NCBI RefSeq assembly: GCF_020886115.1
Contig: NZ_AP025185.1
Coordinates: forward strand, 1,922,001-1,986,000
Direction: 5' to 3'
Length of the DNA stretch: 64,000 bases
Source: Flavobacterium ammonificans
GTDB lineage: Bacteria > Bacteroidota > Bacteroidia > Flavobacteriales > Flavobacteriaceae
Below are positions 1 to 9,455 of this stretch, piece by piece. Within the stretch, counting starts at the first letter, position 1. Every line of letters begins with the position of its first letter. Below the pieces are notes generated by a model. The model was not told the origin of the DNA. It saw only the letters and a list, made by a program, of their open reading frames with translations, and did no database searches. Made by a program: the position numbers and the translations under genes.

Positions 1-165
1 ACTTATGCTGAACCAGGTGTAAAAGGAAACACTGCAACAAATGCTACAAAGTCAGCAACTGTTGAAACTGGAGCAACTGTAAACGTACCTTTATTTATTA
101 ATGAAGGAGATAAAATTAAAATTGATACCGCTTCAGGATCGTATATGGAGCGTGTTAAAGAATAA
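1..165 (+). CDS. efp: Elongation factor P, C-terminal part (cut by window edge)
   Basis: The first 54 codons in frame 1 run from the window edge to a TAA stop. They encode the C-terminal OB-fold of elongation factor P: a [19 protein letters not shown] stretch, then [15 protein letters not shown] and the closing [13 protein letters not shown] binds the ribosome between the P and E sites and rescues stalling at polyproline. The N-terminal domain with the modifiable tip residue lies outside the window. The LpxD-like gene follows on the same strand after a hairpin. Recognition rests on the conserved C-terminal motif. Confidence 0.93.
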   Translation, partial: TYAEPGVKGNTATNATKSATVETGATVNVPLFINEGDKIKIDTASGSYMERVKE

Positions 166-180
166 ACCATAAACTAATAC

Positions 181-214
181 TAAAGGTTGATTATTAAATG
201 ATAGTCAACCTTTA
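181..214 (+). terminator. Hairpin after efp
   Basis: A perfect 10-bp inverted repeat (TAAAGGTTGA and TCAACCTTTA) with a 14-nt loop lies 15 bases after the efp stop. Only a short mixed T/A tract follows, so this is a weak intrinsic terminator or a partial read-through point before the LpxD-like gene. Confidence 0.5.
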
Positions 215-233
215 CTATTTTAAATAGAAATCA

Positions 234-1163
234 ATGAAATTTCCTAAACAACATACACTTCAAGAAATCGCAAGTCTTATTCAATGTGAATTTGTAGGTG
301 ATTCAAACTTTCCTGTTTTAGGGATGAATGAGATTCATGTTGTTGAACCAGGAGACATTGTGTTTGTTGATCATCCCAAGTATTACGATAAAGCATTACA
401 ATCCAAAGCTACTATTGTTTTAATCAATAAAAAAGTAGATTGTCCAGAAGGAAAAGCCTTATTGATTTCAGAGGATCCATTTCGAGACTTCAATACCTTA
501 ACAAGGCATTTTATGCCATTTCAAGGAGCAAATGTTTCCATTGCAGCGACTGCTAAAATCGGGATTGATACACAAATCCAACCCAATACTTTTATCGGTA
601 ATCATGTCACCATTGGAACAAATTGTTTGATTCACTCGAATGTAGCAATTTACGATCATACAGTAATTGGTGATAATGTAATTATACATGCCGGTACTGT
701 AATTGGTGCTGATGCTTTTTATTACAAAAAACGTGCAGAAGGTTTTGATCAATTGCTTTCAGGCGGTAGAGTAGTAATTGAGAATAATGTAGGTATAGGT
801 GCGCTTTGTACCATAGATAAAGGAGTTACGGGCGATACAACTATTGGAGAAGGAACCAAAATTGACAATCAAGTTCATGTTGGCCACGATACAGTTATAG
901 GTAAAAAATGTTTAATTGCTTCACAAACTGGTATAGCAGGTTGTGTTATTATTGAGGATGAAGTGACACTTTGGGGACAAGTTGGTACTACAAGTGGAAT
1001 AACTATTGGTGCTAAAGCAGTGGTAATGGGACAAACAGGTGTAACCAAGTCTATTGAAGGTGGCAAATCTTATTTTGGAACACCAATTGAAGAATCGAGA
1101 GAGAAATTAAAACAATTAGCTAATATTAAACGAATTCCTGAAATTTTAAATCAATTAAAATAA
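234..1163 (+). CDS. lpxD: LpxD-like UDP-3-O-acylglucosamine N-acyltransferase
   Basis: This 309-residue protein has an N-terminal LpxD-type domain (about 1-95) and then a left-handed beta helix of hexapeptide repeats (about 100-270, for example IGNHVTIGTN and VIGDNVIIHAGTVIGAD). The segment DNQVHVGHDTVIG matches the LpxD active-site region, with His218 at the position of the catalytic His. LpxD transfers a 3-hydroxyacyl chain to the 2-amino group of UDP-3-O-acylglucosamine in lipid A synthesis. It is somewhat shorter than typical LpxD (about 340). The site next to efp and sucD is outside the usual lpx cluster, so it may be a second copy with a different substrate. Its stop overlaps the next start (TAATG). 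Confidence 0.8.
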   Translation: MKFPKQHTLQEIASLIQCEFVGDSNFPVLGMNEIHVVEPGDIVFVDHPKYYDKALQSKATIVLINKKVDCPEGKALLISEDPFRDFNTLTRHFMPFQGANVSIAATAKIGIDTQIQPNTFIGNHVTIGTNCLIHSNVAIYDHTVIGDNVIIHAGTVIGADAFYYKKRAEGFDQLLSGGRVVIENNVGIGALCTIDKGVTGDTTIGEGTKIDNQVHVGHDTVIGKKCLIASQTGIAGCVIIEDEVTLWGQVGTTSGITIGAKAVVMGQTGVTKSIEGGKSYFGTPIEESREKLKQLANIKRIPEILNQLK

Positions 1164-1525
1164 TGGCCTCAAAAAAACTAATTCAAAATTTTTACAAATC
1201 AGATGCACTAATTGATGCTGACGTAATGAAGGAATATCTTCATCCTGAAATAATTTTAGATTGGAATAGTAGTAAAGGTTTTGTTCAATTGAATTATGAA
1301 TCTATTCTAAATCTTTCTCTTGAATTAAGTAAAGCGTACGTTCGTTCAAAGGTAAGAATTAGTCATATTCTTGCTGAAAACGACCTAGTATCTGTTCGCT
1401 ATTCCCATTATGTAAAAACGATTGAAAATCCTCGTGAAGAAATGTTTTTAGCAAATTTTATAGTTATTTGGCAAATAAAAGACGATAAATTGTATCGAGG
1501 GTATCAAATGAGTCAAATTTCTTAA
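1163..1525 (+). CDS. NTF2-like (SnoaL-type) small protein
   Basis: This is a 120-residue soluble protein. An N-terminal helix region (KKLIQNFYKSDALIDADVMKEYLHPEIILDW) is followed by alternating strands, ending in a typical NTF2-fold strand pair (FLANFIVIWQIKDDKLYRGYQMSQ). NTF2-like proteins are cone-shaped domains that may be enzymes or ligand binders, and the function of this one is unknown. The start overlaps the stop of the LpxD-like gene by one base, so the two are translationally coupled. No signal peptide is visible. Confidence 0.65.
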   Translation: MASKKLIQNFYKSDALIDADVMKEYLHPEIILDWNSSKGFVQLNYESILNLSLELSKAYVRSKVRISHILAENDLVSVRYSHYVKTIENPREEMFLANFIVIWQIKDDKLYRGYQMSQIS

Positions 1526-1566
1526 TTTATTTTCAATTTAAAAGTTAGAAAATAATTTCAAAATCG

Positions 1567-1574
1567 TATTTTTG
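1567..1574 (+). promoter_or_regulatory. -7 promoter box of sucD
   Basis: TATTTTTG matches the Bacteroidota sigma-A -7 consensus TAnnTTTG. It lies 36 bases upstream of the sucD start. A TTAG about 18 bases further upstream is only a poor -33 match. Confidence 0.65.
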
Positions 1575-1610
1575 CGTATCAAATTTAAAAAATCACATAA
1601 AAAATAGATC

Positions 1611-2483
1611 ATGAGTGTTTTAGTTAATAAAAATTCCAAAATAATTGTTCAAGGTTTTACAGGTAGTGAAGGAACATTTCACGCGTCTCAAATGATTGAA
1701 TACGGAACCAATGTTGTAGGTGGAGTTACTCCAGGTAAAGGCGGTTCAACGCATTTAGACCGTCCCGTTTTTAACACAGTAAAAGATGCAGTAGAACAAG
1801 CTGGTGCTGATACCTCTATTATTTTTGTACCACCTGCTTTTGCTGCTGATGCGATTATGGAAGCAGCTGATGCTGGAATTAAAGTTATTATAGCTATCAC
1901 TGAAGGAATTCCTGTTGCTGATATGATCAAAGCTAACAGTTATGTCAAAGAAAGAAACGCTCGTTTGATAGGTCCTAACTGTCCAGGAGTTATTACTGCT
2001 GATGAAGCAAAAGTAGGTATTATGCCAGGTTTTGTTTTCAAAAAAGGAACTGTTGGAATTGTGTCAAAATCAGGAACTTTAACGTATGAAGCTGCTGATC
2101 AAGTTGCTAAACAAGGATTAGGAATTACTACTGCTATTGGTATTGGTGGAGATCCAATTATTGGAACAACAACAAAAGAAGCAGTTGAATTATTAATGAA
2201 CGATCCTGAAACTAACTGTATTGTAATGATTGGAGAAATTGGTGGACAATTAGAAGCAGATGCTGCTAAATGGATCAAAGCTGATGGAAATCGCAAACCA
2301 GTTGTTGGATTTATTGCCGGAGTTACTGCTCCAGCAGGTCGTACAATGGGGCACGCTGGTGCAATTGTAGGAGGTTCTGATGATACCGCTGAGGCTAAAA
2401 AGCAAATTATGAGAGAAAACGGAATTCACGTGGTTGACTCTCCAGCTGAAATTGGTAAAAAAGTAAAAGAAGTTTTAGGTTAA
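1611..2483 (+). CDS. sucD: Succinyl-CoA synthetase alpha subunit
   Basis: This 290-residue protein is full length for SucD. The CoA-binding Rossmann domain is N-terminal ([12 protein letters not shown], about 13-24). The ligase domain carries SKSGTLTYE and the phosphorylated active-site His in GHAGAIVGG (His248). With the beta subunit SucC it interconverts succinyl-CoA and succinate with nucleotide triphosphate formation in the TCA cycle. sucC is not adjacent, as is common in flavobacteria. It has its own promoter box and a strong downstream hairpin, so it is probably monocistronic. Confidence 0.97.
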   Translation: MSVLVNKNSKIIVQGFTGSEGTFHASQMIEYGTNVVGGVTPGKGGSTHLDRPVFNTVKDAVEQAGADTSIIFVPPAFAADAIMEAADAGIKVIIAITEGIPVADMIKANSYVKERNARLIGPNCPGVITADEAKVGIMPGFVFKKGTVGIVSKSGTLTYEAADQVAKQGLGITTAIGIGGDPIIGTTTKEAVELLMNDPETNCIVMIGEIGGQLEADAAKWIKADGNRKPVVGFIAGVTAPAGRTMGHAGAIVGGSDDTAEAKKQIMRENGIHVVDSPAEIGKKVKEVLG

Positions 2484-2505
2484 TCCTAAATACAATATAC
2501 AATTT

Positions 2506-2535
2506 AAAATACCTCACGGTTTCGTGGGGTATTTT
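2506..2535 (+). terminator. Intrinsic terminator after sucD
   Basis: The arms AAAATACC-T-CACG and CGTG-G-GGTATTTT enclose a GTTT loop, giving a 12-bp stem broken by one T/G position. It starts 22 bases after the sucD stop and its 3' arm ends in TTTTG. Confidence 0.75.
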
Positions 2536-2558
2536 GTTTAATAAATACAGTAAATATA

Positions 2559-2987
2559 ATGTACAAAGAATTAAAAAAGTTTAAAGTAACCAAGAGTTTT
2601 ACTTTTGGTCAAGAAGATAGTTTAGAAGAGGTTTGTAATGCTCCAGAAAGCGCTAGTGGAATTTTCTTAGTATATGCTTTTGAAGGTGATGAGAAAGAAT
2701 TGATTATGGTAGGTTCTACTGGTACAGTTCAAAATGATGGTGCGTTAAAAAGTAAAAATGGCGGATTGTATGACAAAATTGTAAATGGTCATCAATTTGC
2801 TAAAACAGGAAGAAAATATTCTTGGCCAGCCCAAATGAAATTAGAAAATATAGAACGATTAGAAGTAGTTTGGTACGTTACTTTCAACGATAAAGTTAAA
2901 GTAATCCCTACCTTTATAGAAGGTCAAGTTTTACAAAATTTCTTAGACGATAAAGGAAGTTTACCAAGATGGAATGTAGCATTTTAA
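2559..2987 (+). CDS. Orphan protein, possible GIY-YIG-like fold
   Basis: This 142-residue soluble protein is not a family I can name with certainty. Residues 33-60 (GIFLVYAF, then ELIMVGSTG) resemble the two short strands of the GIY-YIG nuclease fold, and a GGLYDKIVNGHQF segment follows where that fold has its helix. The usual catalytic Arg and Glu pattern is not clear, so nuclease activity should not be assumed. It lies alone between the sucD terminator and a bidirectional terminator. Confidence 0.55.
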   Translation: MYKELKKFKVTKSFTFGQEDSLEEVCNAPESASGIFLVYAFEGDEKELIMVGSTGTVQNDGALKSKNGGLYDKIVNGHQFAKTGRKYSWPAQMKLENIERLEVVWYVTFNDKVKVIPTFIEGQVLQNFLDDKGSLPRWNVAF

Positions 2988-3006
2988 TTCTTACTTGATA
3001 ATAAAT

Positions 3007-3035
3007 AAAAAAAGCGCCTAATTGGCGCTTTTTTT
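3007..3035. terminator. Bidirectional terminator between convergent genes
   Basis: A 12-bp stem (seven A then GCGCC, paired with GGCGC then seven T) with a TAATT loop lies between the plus-strand gene ending at 2987 and the minus-strand peroxidase ending at 3034. It has U-tracts in both directions. Confidence 0.9.
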
Positions 3036-4218
3036 ATTGTTTGAATGGACTAGACCATTTTGGATCAACGTAGACATTTGTTCCGGTTAGTGTTTTTATA
3101 AAGGCAGTCAGCGCATTTACTTCTGTTGCAGTTATGTTTAATTGTTGTCCATAACCATTAGGCCTCAACCTTGGATCTAAATTACTGTTTCCTGGAGCTA
3201 AATTAATATTTCCATAATGTCCTATTACATTTTGCAAAGTAGCAAAACTTCCTGTGTGCATCATAGGTCCATTAGGAGTTCCATCCGCCTTAAGTAAATC
3301 TCGTAAAGAGGGAGATCTTGTGTTAGTAATATCAATTCCAGTTCCATTAAGAACTCCAATTACGCCATTATTTCTAGTGTTGGGATCTATATCAAATTCA
3401 GGAGCTGCATGACAACCTGCGCACCCAAAACCACATGAAGTTCTAACACCATTAGCATCAAAAACGGGTGGTGTTAAAAATAAATTTTTTCCTTGATTTT
3501 CTTGGGCTGTAAAATTAGGAAATGCTTGATTGTCATTTTGTACAGTGCTACGTCCAGCATCGTATTTTGAATCAAAAGATTGAATACTTCTTATAAATTG
3601 TGCCAACGCATTTTGCAATTTAGATTCTGTAATTTCCTCAGATCCATACACATATTTGAATAGTTCTTTGTAATAACCAATTCCTTGTAATTTTGTAATC
3701 AAAGTAGTGATAGACCCATCACCACTTGTACCACTAAACCCCATTTCAATATGATTTTTTATAGGATCAGAAGTTTGTAATTCTAATGTAGCGGCTCTTT
3801 CATCCCAAAAGAATTTTCTTTCATTTGAAAATCTAGAATTGATTAATCGCATAGAATGTCTCGTTGTTGTTCCATTTACTCCATCGCTAGCAATAGCATC
3901 ATCACTAAATGCATTGGCTTGAATATGACAAGAAGAACATGAAATAGTATTGTTGGAAGATAAGTTTTTATCATAGAACAATACTCTACCTAATGTCGCT
4001 CCTTTATCTGATATTGGATTACCAGATGTGTTGTCTTTAGTTATATAAGCCGGTTTGGATTGATTGGCATAATTATATAAATTATTGAGGTCAATTTTTC
4101 CTGCAAAAGCAGTAATTACATTAGGATAGCTATCAGTTGTATCAATGTCTGTTGAATTACTACAAGCAAATAGAGTCAAAATACTTCCTAAGTACATTAG
4201 AGAAGTTAATTTTTTCAT
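3034..4218 (-). CDS. Di-haem cytochrome c peroxidase family lipoprotein
   Basis: This 394-residue protein carries a lipoprotein signal peptide (lipobox LFAC, Cys19). It has two CxxCH haem c motifs, CSSCH (Cys94, Cys97, His98) and CAGCH (Cys266, Cys269, His270), in the layout of the CcpA/MauG family. An FFWDERAATLELQTSDPI segment typical of the family lies between them. Members reduce hydrogen peroxide with electrons from small c-type cytochromes, or act in MauG-like oxidations. It is probably anchored on the periplasmic side of a membrane. No partner gene is adjacent. Confidence 0.88.
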   Translation of the reverse strand: MKKLTSLMYLGSILTLFACSNSTDIDTTDSYPNVITAFAGKIDLNNLYNYANQSKPAYITKDNTSGNPISDKGATLGRVLFYDKNLSSNNTISCSSCHIQANAFSDDAIASDGVNGTTTRHSMRLINSRFSNERKFFWDERAATLELQTSDPIKNHIEMGFSGTSGDGSITTLITKLQGIGYYKELFKYVYGSEEITESKLQNALAQFIRSIQSFDSKYDAGRSTVQNDNQAFPNFTAQENQGKNLFLTPPVFDANGVRTSCGFGCAGCHAAPEFDIDPNTRNNGVIGVLNGTGIDITNTRSPSLRDLLKADGTPNGPMMHTGSFATLQNVIGHYGNINLAPGNSNLDPRLRPNGYGQQLNITATEVNALTAFIKTLTGTNVYVDPKWSSPFKQ

Positions 4219-4395
4219 AGATTTAGATTTTTAAGATTTGAGATTTATTAATAACGTAAATAAATATAATTAATTGTAATTTAAATTGCATTCATATAAA
4301 ACTTTAATAAATCATTATGATTTTAAATTTTCTTTAATGACTTATAGTTTAACTTTTAATTCTAATTGCTCTTTTTTTAACACTACAATTATTCC

Positions 4396-4403
4396 TATAT
4401 TTG
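4396..4403 (+). promoter_or_regulatory. -7 promoter box of fabG
   Basis: TATATTTG matches TAnnTTTG and lies 78 bases upstream of fabG, in the 263-bp AT-rich gap between divergent genes. I see nothing else definite in that gap. Confidence 0.55.
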
Positions 4404-4481
4404 AAAAATAATATTCATCCTTATTAAGGATTTGAATTCTTTGTTATATCTATTGAATAAAAATACTATTTAGTTTATATT

Positions 4482-5228
4482 ATGAAATTACTTGAAGGAA
4501 AAGTGGCTATCATTACAGGTGCCAGTCGCGGAATTGGAAAAGGAGTTGCAGAAGTTTTTGCAAAACATGGAGCTAATATTGCATTTACGTACAGTTCATC
4601 TGTAGAATCAGCTATGGCTTTAGAAAATGAATTGAATGCTATGGGCATTAAAGCCAAAGGCTATCAATCTAACGCAGCTGATTTTAACGAAGCACAAATT
4701 TTTGTTGACGCTGTGATTGAGGAATTTGGTACGATTGATGTTTTAATCAACAATGCCGGGATTACTAAAGATAATTTGTTAATGCGTATGTCTGAAGCGG
4801 ATTACGATCAAGTAATTGATGTAAATTTAAAATCGGTTTTTAATATGACAAAAGCGATTCAAAAAACATTTTTAAAGCAACGTTCTGGCTCCATTATCAA
4901 TATGAGTAGCGTAGTAGGAGTAAAGGGTAATGCGGGTCAAGCCAATTATGCCGCATCTAAGGCTGGAGTTATAGGTTTTACAAAATCTGTGGCTTTAGAA
5001 TTAGGGTCAAGAAATATCCGTTGTAATGCAATTGCACCTGGTTTTATTGAAACTGAAATGACAGCTAAATTAAGTCCTGAAGTAGTTCAAGGTTGGAGAG
5101 ACGGAATTCCGTTGAAACGTGGTGGAACTACTGATGATGTAGCTAATGCTTGTCTTTTCTTCGCTTCAGATATGAGTGCTTTCGTAACTGGTCAAGTACT
5201 TAATGTTTGTGGTGGAATGTTAACATAA
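4482..5228 (+). CDS. fabG: 3-oxoacyl-ACP reductase
   Basis: This 248-residue short-chain dehydrogenase has the NADP-binding motif TGASRGIG (12-19), NNAG (90-93) and the catalytic Ser143, Tyr156 and Lys160 (YAASK). Length and the C-terminal GQVLNVCGGM match FabG, which reduces 3-oxoacyl-ACP in fatty-acid elongation. It stands alone, away from other fab genes, which is usual in this group. The vWA membrane protein follows after 51 bases. Confidence 0.92.
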   Translation: MKLLEGKVAIITGASRGIGKGVAEVFAKHGANIAFTYSSSVESAMALENELNAMGIKAKGYQSNAADFNEAQIFVDAVIEEFGTIDVLINNAGITKDNLLMRMSEADYDQVIDVNLKSVFNMTKAIQKTFLKQRSGSIINMSSVVGVKGNAGQANYAASKAGVIGFTKSVALELGSRNIRCNAIAPGFIETEMTAKLSPEVVQGWRDGIPLKRGGTTDDVANACLFFASDMSAFVTGQVLNVCGGMLT

Positions 5229-5279
5229 CAGTTTGCTACTAGTTTGAATAAATTATTTGAACTATAATTCAATAAAAAA

Positions 5280-7307
5280 ATGGAGACCAACACAATCCTA
5301 TTACTGATCATTTCTGTTTTGATTGCTGCGGGTTTAGCTTTTTTTCAATACATCTACAAAGCTAAAAATAAATCTAATTTGAATTTGTTTTTGGCTTTTT
5401 TGCGTTTTATTACTTTTTTTGGACTTTTTATTTTAATAATTAATCCAACTGTAACTAGAAATACATTTAAAACTGAAAAAACACCTTTAGTTATAGTAAT
5501 GGATAATTCCAGTTCTATACCTTTTTTAAATGCTAATAAAGAAGCTTTAGCTAGTTATCAAAAATTAGTAAATCATCCAGCTTTACAAGAAAAATTTGAA
5601 ATTCAGTCCTATCAATTGGACTCTGACTTGCAGCTTTCCAATTCATTTAATTTTAAAGGAAAACAAACTAATTTAGAGGCTGCAGCGCGTTTATTACAAA
5701 AAAATTACAAAAACAAATCATTCCCTACAGTACTATTAACTGATGGAAATCAAACCAATGGGAACGAATATGAATTTAGTTTTGATCCATTAAATAAAGT
5801 ATTTCCCATTGTTTTAGGGGATACTACCAAAGTAACGGATTTGAAAATTACCCAAGTCAATGTCAATAAGTATGCTTTTTATAAAAACCAATTTCCAGTT
5901 GAAATATTTGCAGCCTATTCAGGTAAAGAAGCAATCACAGCTAATTTTAAGATTTTTCAGGGAAAATCAATACTCGTTAATCAAATAATTTCATTCTCAC
6001 CACAAAAGAAAACTGCAGTAGTTCAAGTAGTATTACCAGCAAATAAAATTGGACTACAGCTTTACAAAGCTCAAATTATTGCATCTAAAAAAGAAAAAAA
6101 TCCATTTAACAATACTTCTAGCTTTGCCGTAGAAGTAATGGATCAAAAAACTGAAATAGCATTACTATCTGCAATTAATCATCCCGATATTGGAGCTTTA
6201 AAACGCACGATTGAATCTAATGTACAACGAAAGGTAACTGTAATTAAACCGCAATATATCAACGAATTAAAAAATTATAAACTTGTTATTTTTTACCAGC
6301 CTAACAAACAATTTAATACTGCATTTGAAACTACTAAACAAGCTGGTTTAAATTCGTTCATAATAACAGGTACATCGACTGATTATTCGTTTTTAAACCA
6401 ACAACAATCTGATGTAGTTTTCAAAATGTCCAATCAAATGGAAGACTATTTTGCTAATTTCAATTCGCAGTTTACTCTTTTTTCATCTGAAAATATAGGT
6501 TTTGAATCATTTCCGCCATTGCAAAATAGTTTTGGAACTATAAATGCTAAAGGGAATAGTTCGGTGCTACTTTCTTCAAAAATTAGAGGTATCGATACAG
6601 AATCACCGATGTTAGTTTTTTCGGAGAATCAAGGGAAACGTACAACCTATCTTTTTGGTGAAAATAGTTGGAAATGGCGCGCTCACTATTTTATTGAAAA
6701 TCAAAATTTTGAAAAATACGATACTTTTATAGATAAAATAATTCAATATTTATCCACTAATTCAGTTAAGCAATCGCTTGTAGTGGAACATCAATTAATT
6801 TATAACTTAGGAGATCCAATAGAAATCAGTGCGTATTATTTAAATAAAAATTTTGAATTTGACGAGAAAGCTAGATTTGAAATTTCCATTGTGAATACAA
6901 CATCAAAAATGAATAGAAAATACGATTTTAGTAGGGCTTCGAATTCATTTAAAGTTAATTTGGAATCACTTCCTGCTGGTAAATATAATTTCACCATCAC
7001 AGAATTAAACTCAAAAGAACGCTATTCAAATACGTTAGAAATTTTGGATTTTGATGTTGAAAAACAGTTTGTTAATCCTGATGAATTTAGATTACAACAA
7101 CTTGCCAATTATACAAAAGGAAGCCTTTTCTATCCAGATAAAACGGATCAATTAATACATAAATTGCTTGCTGAATCAGAATACCAATCGATTCAAAAAG
7201 AAGTAGTGATTAAATCACCACTTATCGAATGGGTAAGCCTATTAATTTTTCTTTTATTCATTCTTTCATTGGAATGGTTTGTAAGAAAATATAATGGTTT
7301 ATTGTAG
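5280..7307 (+). CDS. Membrane protein with von Willebrand A domain
   Basis: This 675-residue protein has two N-terminal membrane helices (about 5-25 and 37-56) and one C-terminal helix (about 650-668). The large region between them should be periplasmic. A vWA domain starts near residue 68 with a MIDAS motif DxSxS (Asp75, Ser77, Ser79) and later TVLLTDGNQTNG. Distal beta-rich segments follow. The layout resembles the BatA/BatB or DUF4159-associated membrane vWA proteins of Bacteroidota, but no MoxR ATPase or Bat neighbour is present. Function is unknown. It ends four bases from the convergent sulfatase gene with no terminator between them. Confidence 0.75.
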   Translation: METNTILLLIISVLIAAGLAFFQYIYKAKNKSNLNLFLAFLRFITFFGLFILIINPTVTRNTFKTEKTPLVIVMDNSSSIPFLNANKEALASYQKLVNHPALQEKFEIQSYQLDSDLQLSNSFNFKGKQTNLEAAARLLQKNYKNKSFPTVLLTDGNQTNGNEYEFSFDPLNKVFPIVLGDTTKVTDLKITQVNVNKYAFYKNQFPVEIFAAYSGKEAITANFKIFQGKSILVNQIISFSPQKKTAVVQVVLPANKIGLQLYKAQIIASKKEKNPFNNTSSFAVEVMDQKTEIALLSAINHPDIGALKRTIESNVQRKVTVIKPQYINELKNYKLVIFYQPNKQFNTAFETTKQAGLNSFIITGTSTDYSFLNQQQSDVVFKMSNQMEDYFANFNSQFTLFSSENIGFESFPPLQNSFGTINAKGNSSVLLSSKIRGIDTESPMLVFSENQGKRTTYLFGENSWKWRAHYFIENQNFEKYDTFIDKIIQYLSTNSVKQSLVVEHQLIYNLGDPIEISAYYLNKNFEFDEKARFEISIVNTTSKMNRKYDFSRASNSFKVNLESLPAGKYNFTITELNSKERYSNTLEILDFDVEKQFVNPDEFRLQQLANYTKGSLFYPDKTDQLIHKLLAESEYQSIQKEVVIKSPLIEWVSLLIFLLFILSLEWFVRKYNGLL

Positions 7308-7311
7308 TAAT

Positions 7312-9405
7312 TTATTTCTGGTACTTCTTTTTCTTCAATAAATCGGAAGCTGTTTGATAATATGAAATCGTTTCTCTGACTAAATCGGTTCTTGTTTTAT
7401 TCAAAACCTCTTGATCATAATTGAGTTGAAATTCAGGAGCCATTTTCTGATCGGGTTTCAAACTCAATTGGAATTGTTTAACTTCTTGTTTTGGGGAAAT
7501 GATTGTTAATACATCATCTTTTATTAAACCTAAATCTTGGTAAGTAGCAATTAATGCTCTGGGTTTATAATCAGATTGAAGTACGTCTTGTCCGTAAAAT
7601 TTACTTTGATAATTAAAATTCAATAATCCCATTAAGGTAGGCATTACATCAATTTGCGACATCAATTGTGTGTATTTTTGCGGTGCAATAAATCCAGGAC
7701 TATATATTAATCCAGGAATTCTGTATTTGTCTAAAGGAAGTTCAGTTTTTCCAGCACTAGATGCACAGTGGTCAGCGACAATAACAAAAACGGTATTCTT
7801 AAACCAAGATTGTTTTTTAGCCAGTGTAAAAAACTGTTTTAATGCATAATCGGTATATTTTACTCCACCAGCTCTGGACTTAGCGTCACCTGGTATATCA
7901 ATTTTATTATTCGGATAGGTAAAGGGTCTGTGATTACTCACCGTCATCCAATGGTTAAAGAAGGGTTTCCCTGATTCTGATTCAGTATTCATTATTTGAA
8001 TGGCTTTATTAGCCATATCCTCATCACAAACACCCCAAACATTAGAAAAAGTAATTTCGTGCGGACTCAAAGTTTTCTTATCAACTATATCATAACCATT
8101 ACCTGTAAAGAAATCTTCCATATTATCAAAGAAAGCATCACCACCATACAGGTATTTTACATTATAACCTTTTTGCTTAAAGATATTTCCAGTAGAAAAT
8201 TTATTTTTATTATCTTTTCGTTTCACTACACTTTCTCCAGCTGTAGGAGGAAAACAAAGTGTAACAGCTTCAAGTCCTCGAACGGTTCGGTTCCCAACAG
8301 CATACAAATTAGTAAATTGTAAACTTTCTGAAGCTAGCTTGTCTAAGTAAGGAGTAATATTATTTTCATTTCCATACGCTTTCATAAAATCAGCACTGAA
8401 GCTTTCAATAGTAATTAAGACAACATTTTTATGAATTTCTTGTCCTTTTCCAATAATTTTTCTAGTTGTTGATTCATTTTCAATTCCATTGATTTGATTT
8501 TTCAAAATAGCATATGCTTCATTACTTGGAATCGTTTTATAAAATTTAAAATAATCCAATTCACTATTTAGGAAAGCTAAATAAAATTTATAAATCCCAT
8601 TAGATTGTAACTCATTAGCAAAAATATTCTGAGAGTTTTCTTTTGTTGCCAAATATGGAATTGTAGTCAATGAAAGGCCTAAAATAACAAAATACAAACC
8701 TGAAATTTGAATTTTTTCAGTGAAAGAAGGAATAGCTTCTATGTAGGTTTTAGAATATTTTACTATAAAGTAAGTGATTATTCCAGAAGTTATAAATAGT
8801 ACTGTAAATAGAGGAATTACAGGATACGATTCCATAATATTCCCAATAACTTCGTTTGTATATACTAAATAATTCACAGCAATAAAATTGTATTTTACGC
8901 CAAATTCATTCCAAAAGAAAAACTCACTAATAGCATTTTGAAGTATTAAAGTGACAAAAAGAAAAATCACAAAGGAAAACAACCAAAAACGAATGGTGTT
9001 TCTGTATTTTGGAAGGAATAATAATAGACCAAAAAGTAGTGTTTTAAGTCCGATAAAAGCCATTCCTATTTCAGGTAAAGCACCACCATATTCGTTTAAA
9101 ATAGTATTTCCAAAAGCAATATATAAGAACAAACCAACAAGCAATCCAAAAATAATATAACCTGCTGGTTTGAGATATTTTGAATTGGATATGAAAATCA
9201 AGTACAACCATAGCAAACCGCTTAAGACTGTAAAAACTAAAAAGTCAGATAGAATTCCGAATGTAAAAATTTTGATTATATCAAAACCAGAAAATGAAGC
9301 CTGTGTGATGGGATGGAATAATAATACTATTCTTAAGATGAGGCTTACTAGTATGTAGAATAAAGTTAAAGAATAAAAAGGAGAAAGTTTTTTAACGAGT
9401 GGCAT
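7312..9405 (-). CDS. LTA-synthase-like membrane sulfatase
   Basis: This 697-residue protein has about five N-terminal membrane helices (within 1-270) and an alkaline-phosphatase-superfamily domain (about 320-640). That domain contains NVVLITIESFSADF, NRTVRGLEAV with the likely nucleophilic Thr, and VIVADHCASSAG with metal-binding Asp and His. LtaS-type enzymes transfer phosphoglycerol or phosphoethanolamine groups to envelope glycans or lipids. In Gram-negative Bacteroidota the substrate is unknown, since lipoteichoic acid is absent. The divergent upstream region carries CTTAAG repeats that could also regulate this gene. Confidence 0.88.
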   Translation of the reverse strand: MPLVKKLSPFYSLTLFYILVSLILRIVLLFHPITQASFSGFDIIKIFTFGILSDFLVFTVLSGLLWLYLIFISNSKYLKPAGYIIFGLLVGLFLYIAFGNTILNEYGGALPEIGMAFIGLKTLLFGLLLFLPKYRNTIRFWLFSFVIFLFVTLILQNAISEFFFWNEFGVKYNFIAVNYLVYTNEVIGNIMESYPVIPLFTVLFITSGIITYFIVKYSKTYIEAIPSFTEKIQISGLYFVILGLSLTTIPYLATKENSQNIFANELQSNGIYKFYLAFLNSELDYFKFYKTIPSNEAYAILKNQINGIENESTTRKIIGKGQEIHKNVVLITIESFSADFMKAYGNENNITPYLDKLASESLQFTNLYAVGNRTVRGLEAVTLCFPPTAGESVVKRKDNKNKFSTGNIFKQKGYNVKYLYGGDAFFDNMEDFFTGNGYDIVDKKTLSPHEITFSNVWGVCDEDMANKAIQIMNTESESGKPFFNHWMTVSNHRPFTYPNNKIDIPGDAKSRAGGVKYTDYALKQFFTLAKKQSWFKNTVFVIVADHCASSAGKTELPLDKYRIPGLIYSPGFIAPQKYTQLMSQIDVMPTLMGLLNFNYQSKFYGQDVLQSDYKPRALIATYQDLGLIKDDVLTIISPKQEVKQFQLSLKPDQKMAPEFQLNYDQEVLNKTRTDLVRETISYYQTASDLLKKKKYQK

Positions 9406-9415
9406 TTTTTTAAAT

Positions 9416-9423
9416 CAAATTTA
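9416..9423 (-). promoter_or_regulatory. Possible -7 box of the sulfatase gene
   Basis: On the minus strand this reads TAAATTTG, matching TAnnTTTG. It is only 10 bases from the ATG, which would give an almost leaderless transcript, so the assignment is tentative. Confidence 0.3.
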
Positions 9424-9455
9424 AATAAATAGTAACGTTATATACTTCAATTTAA

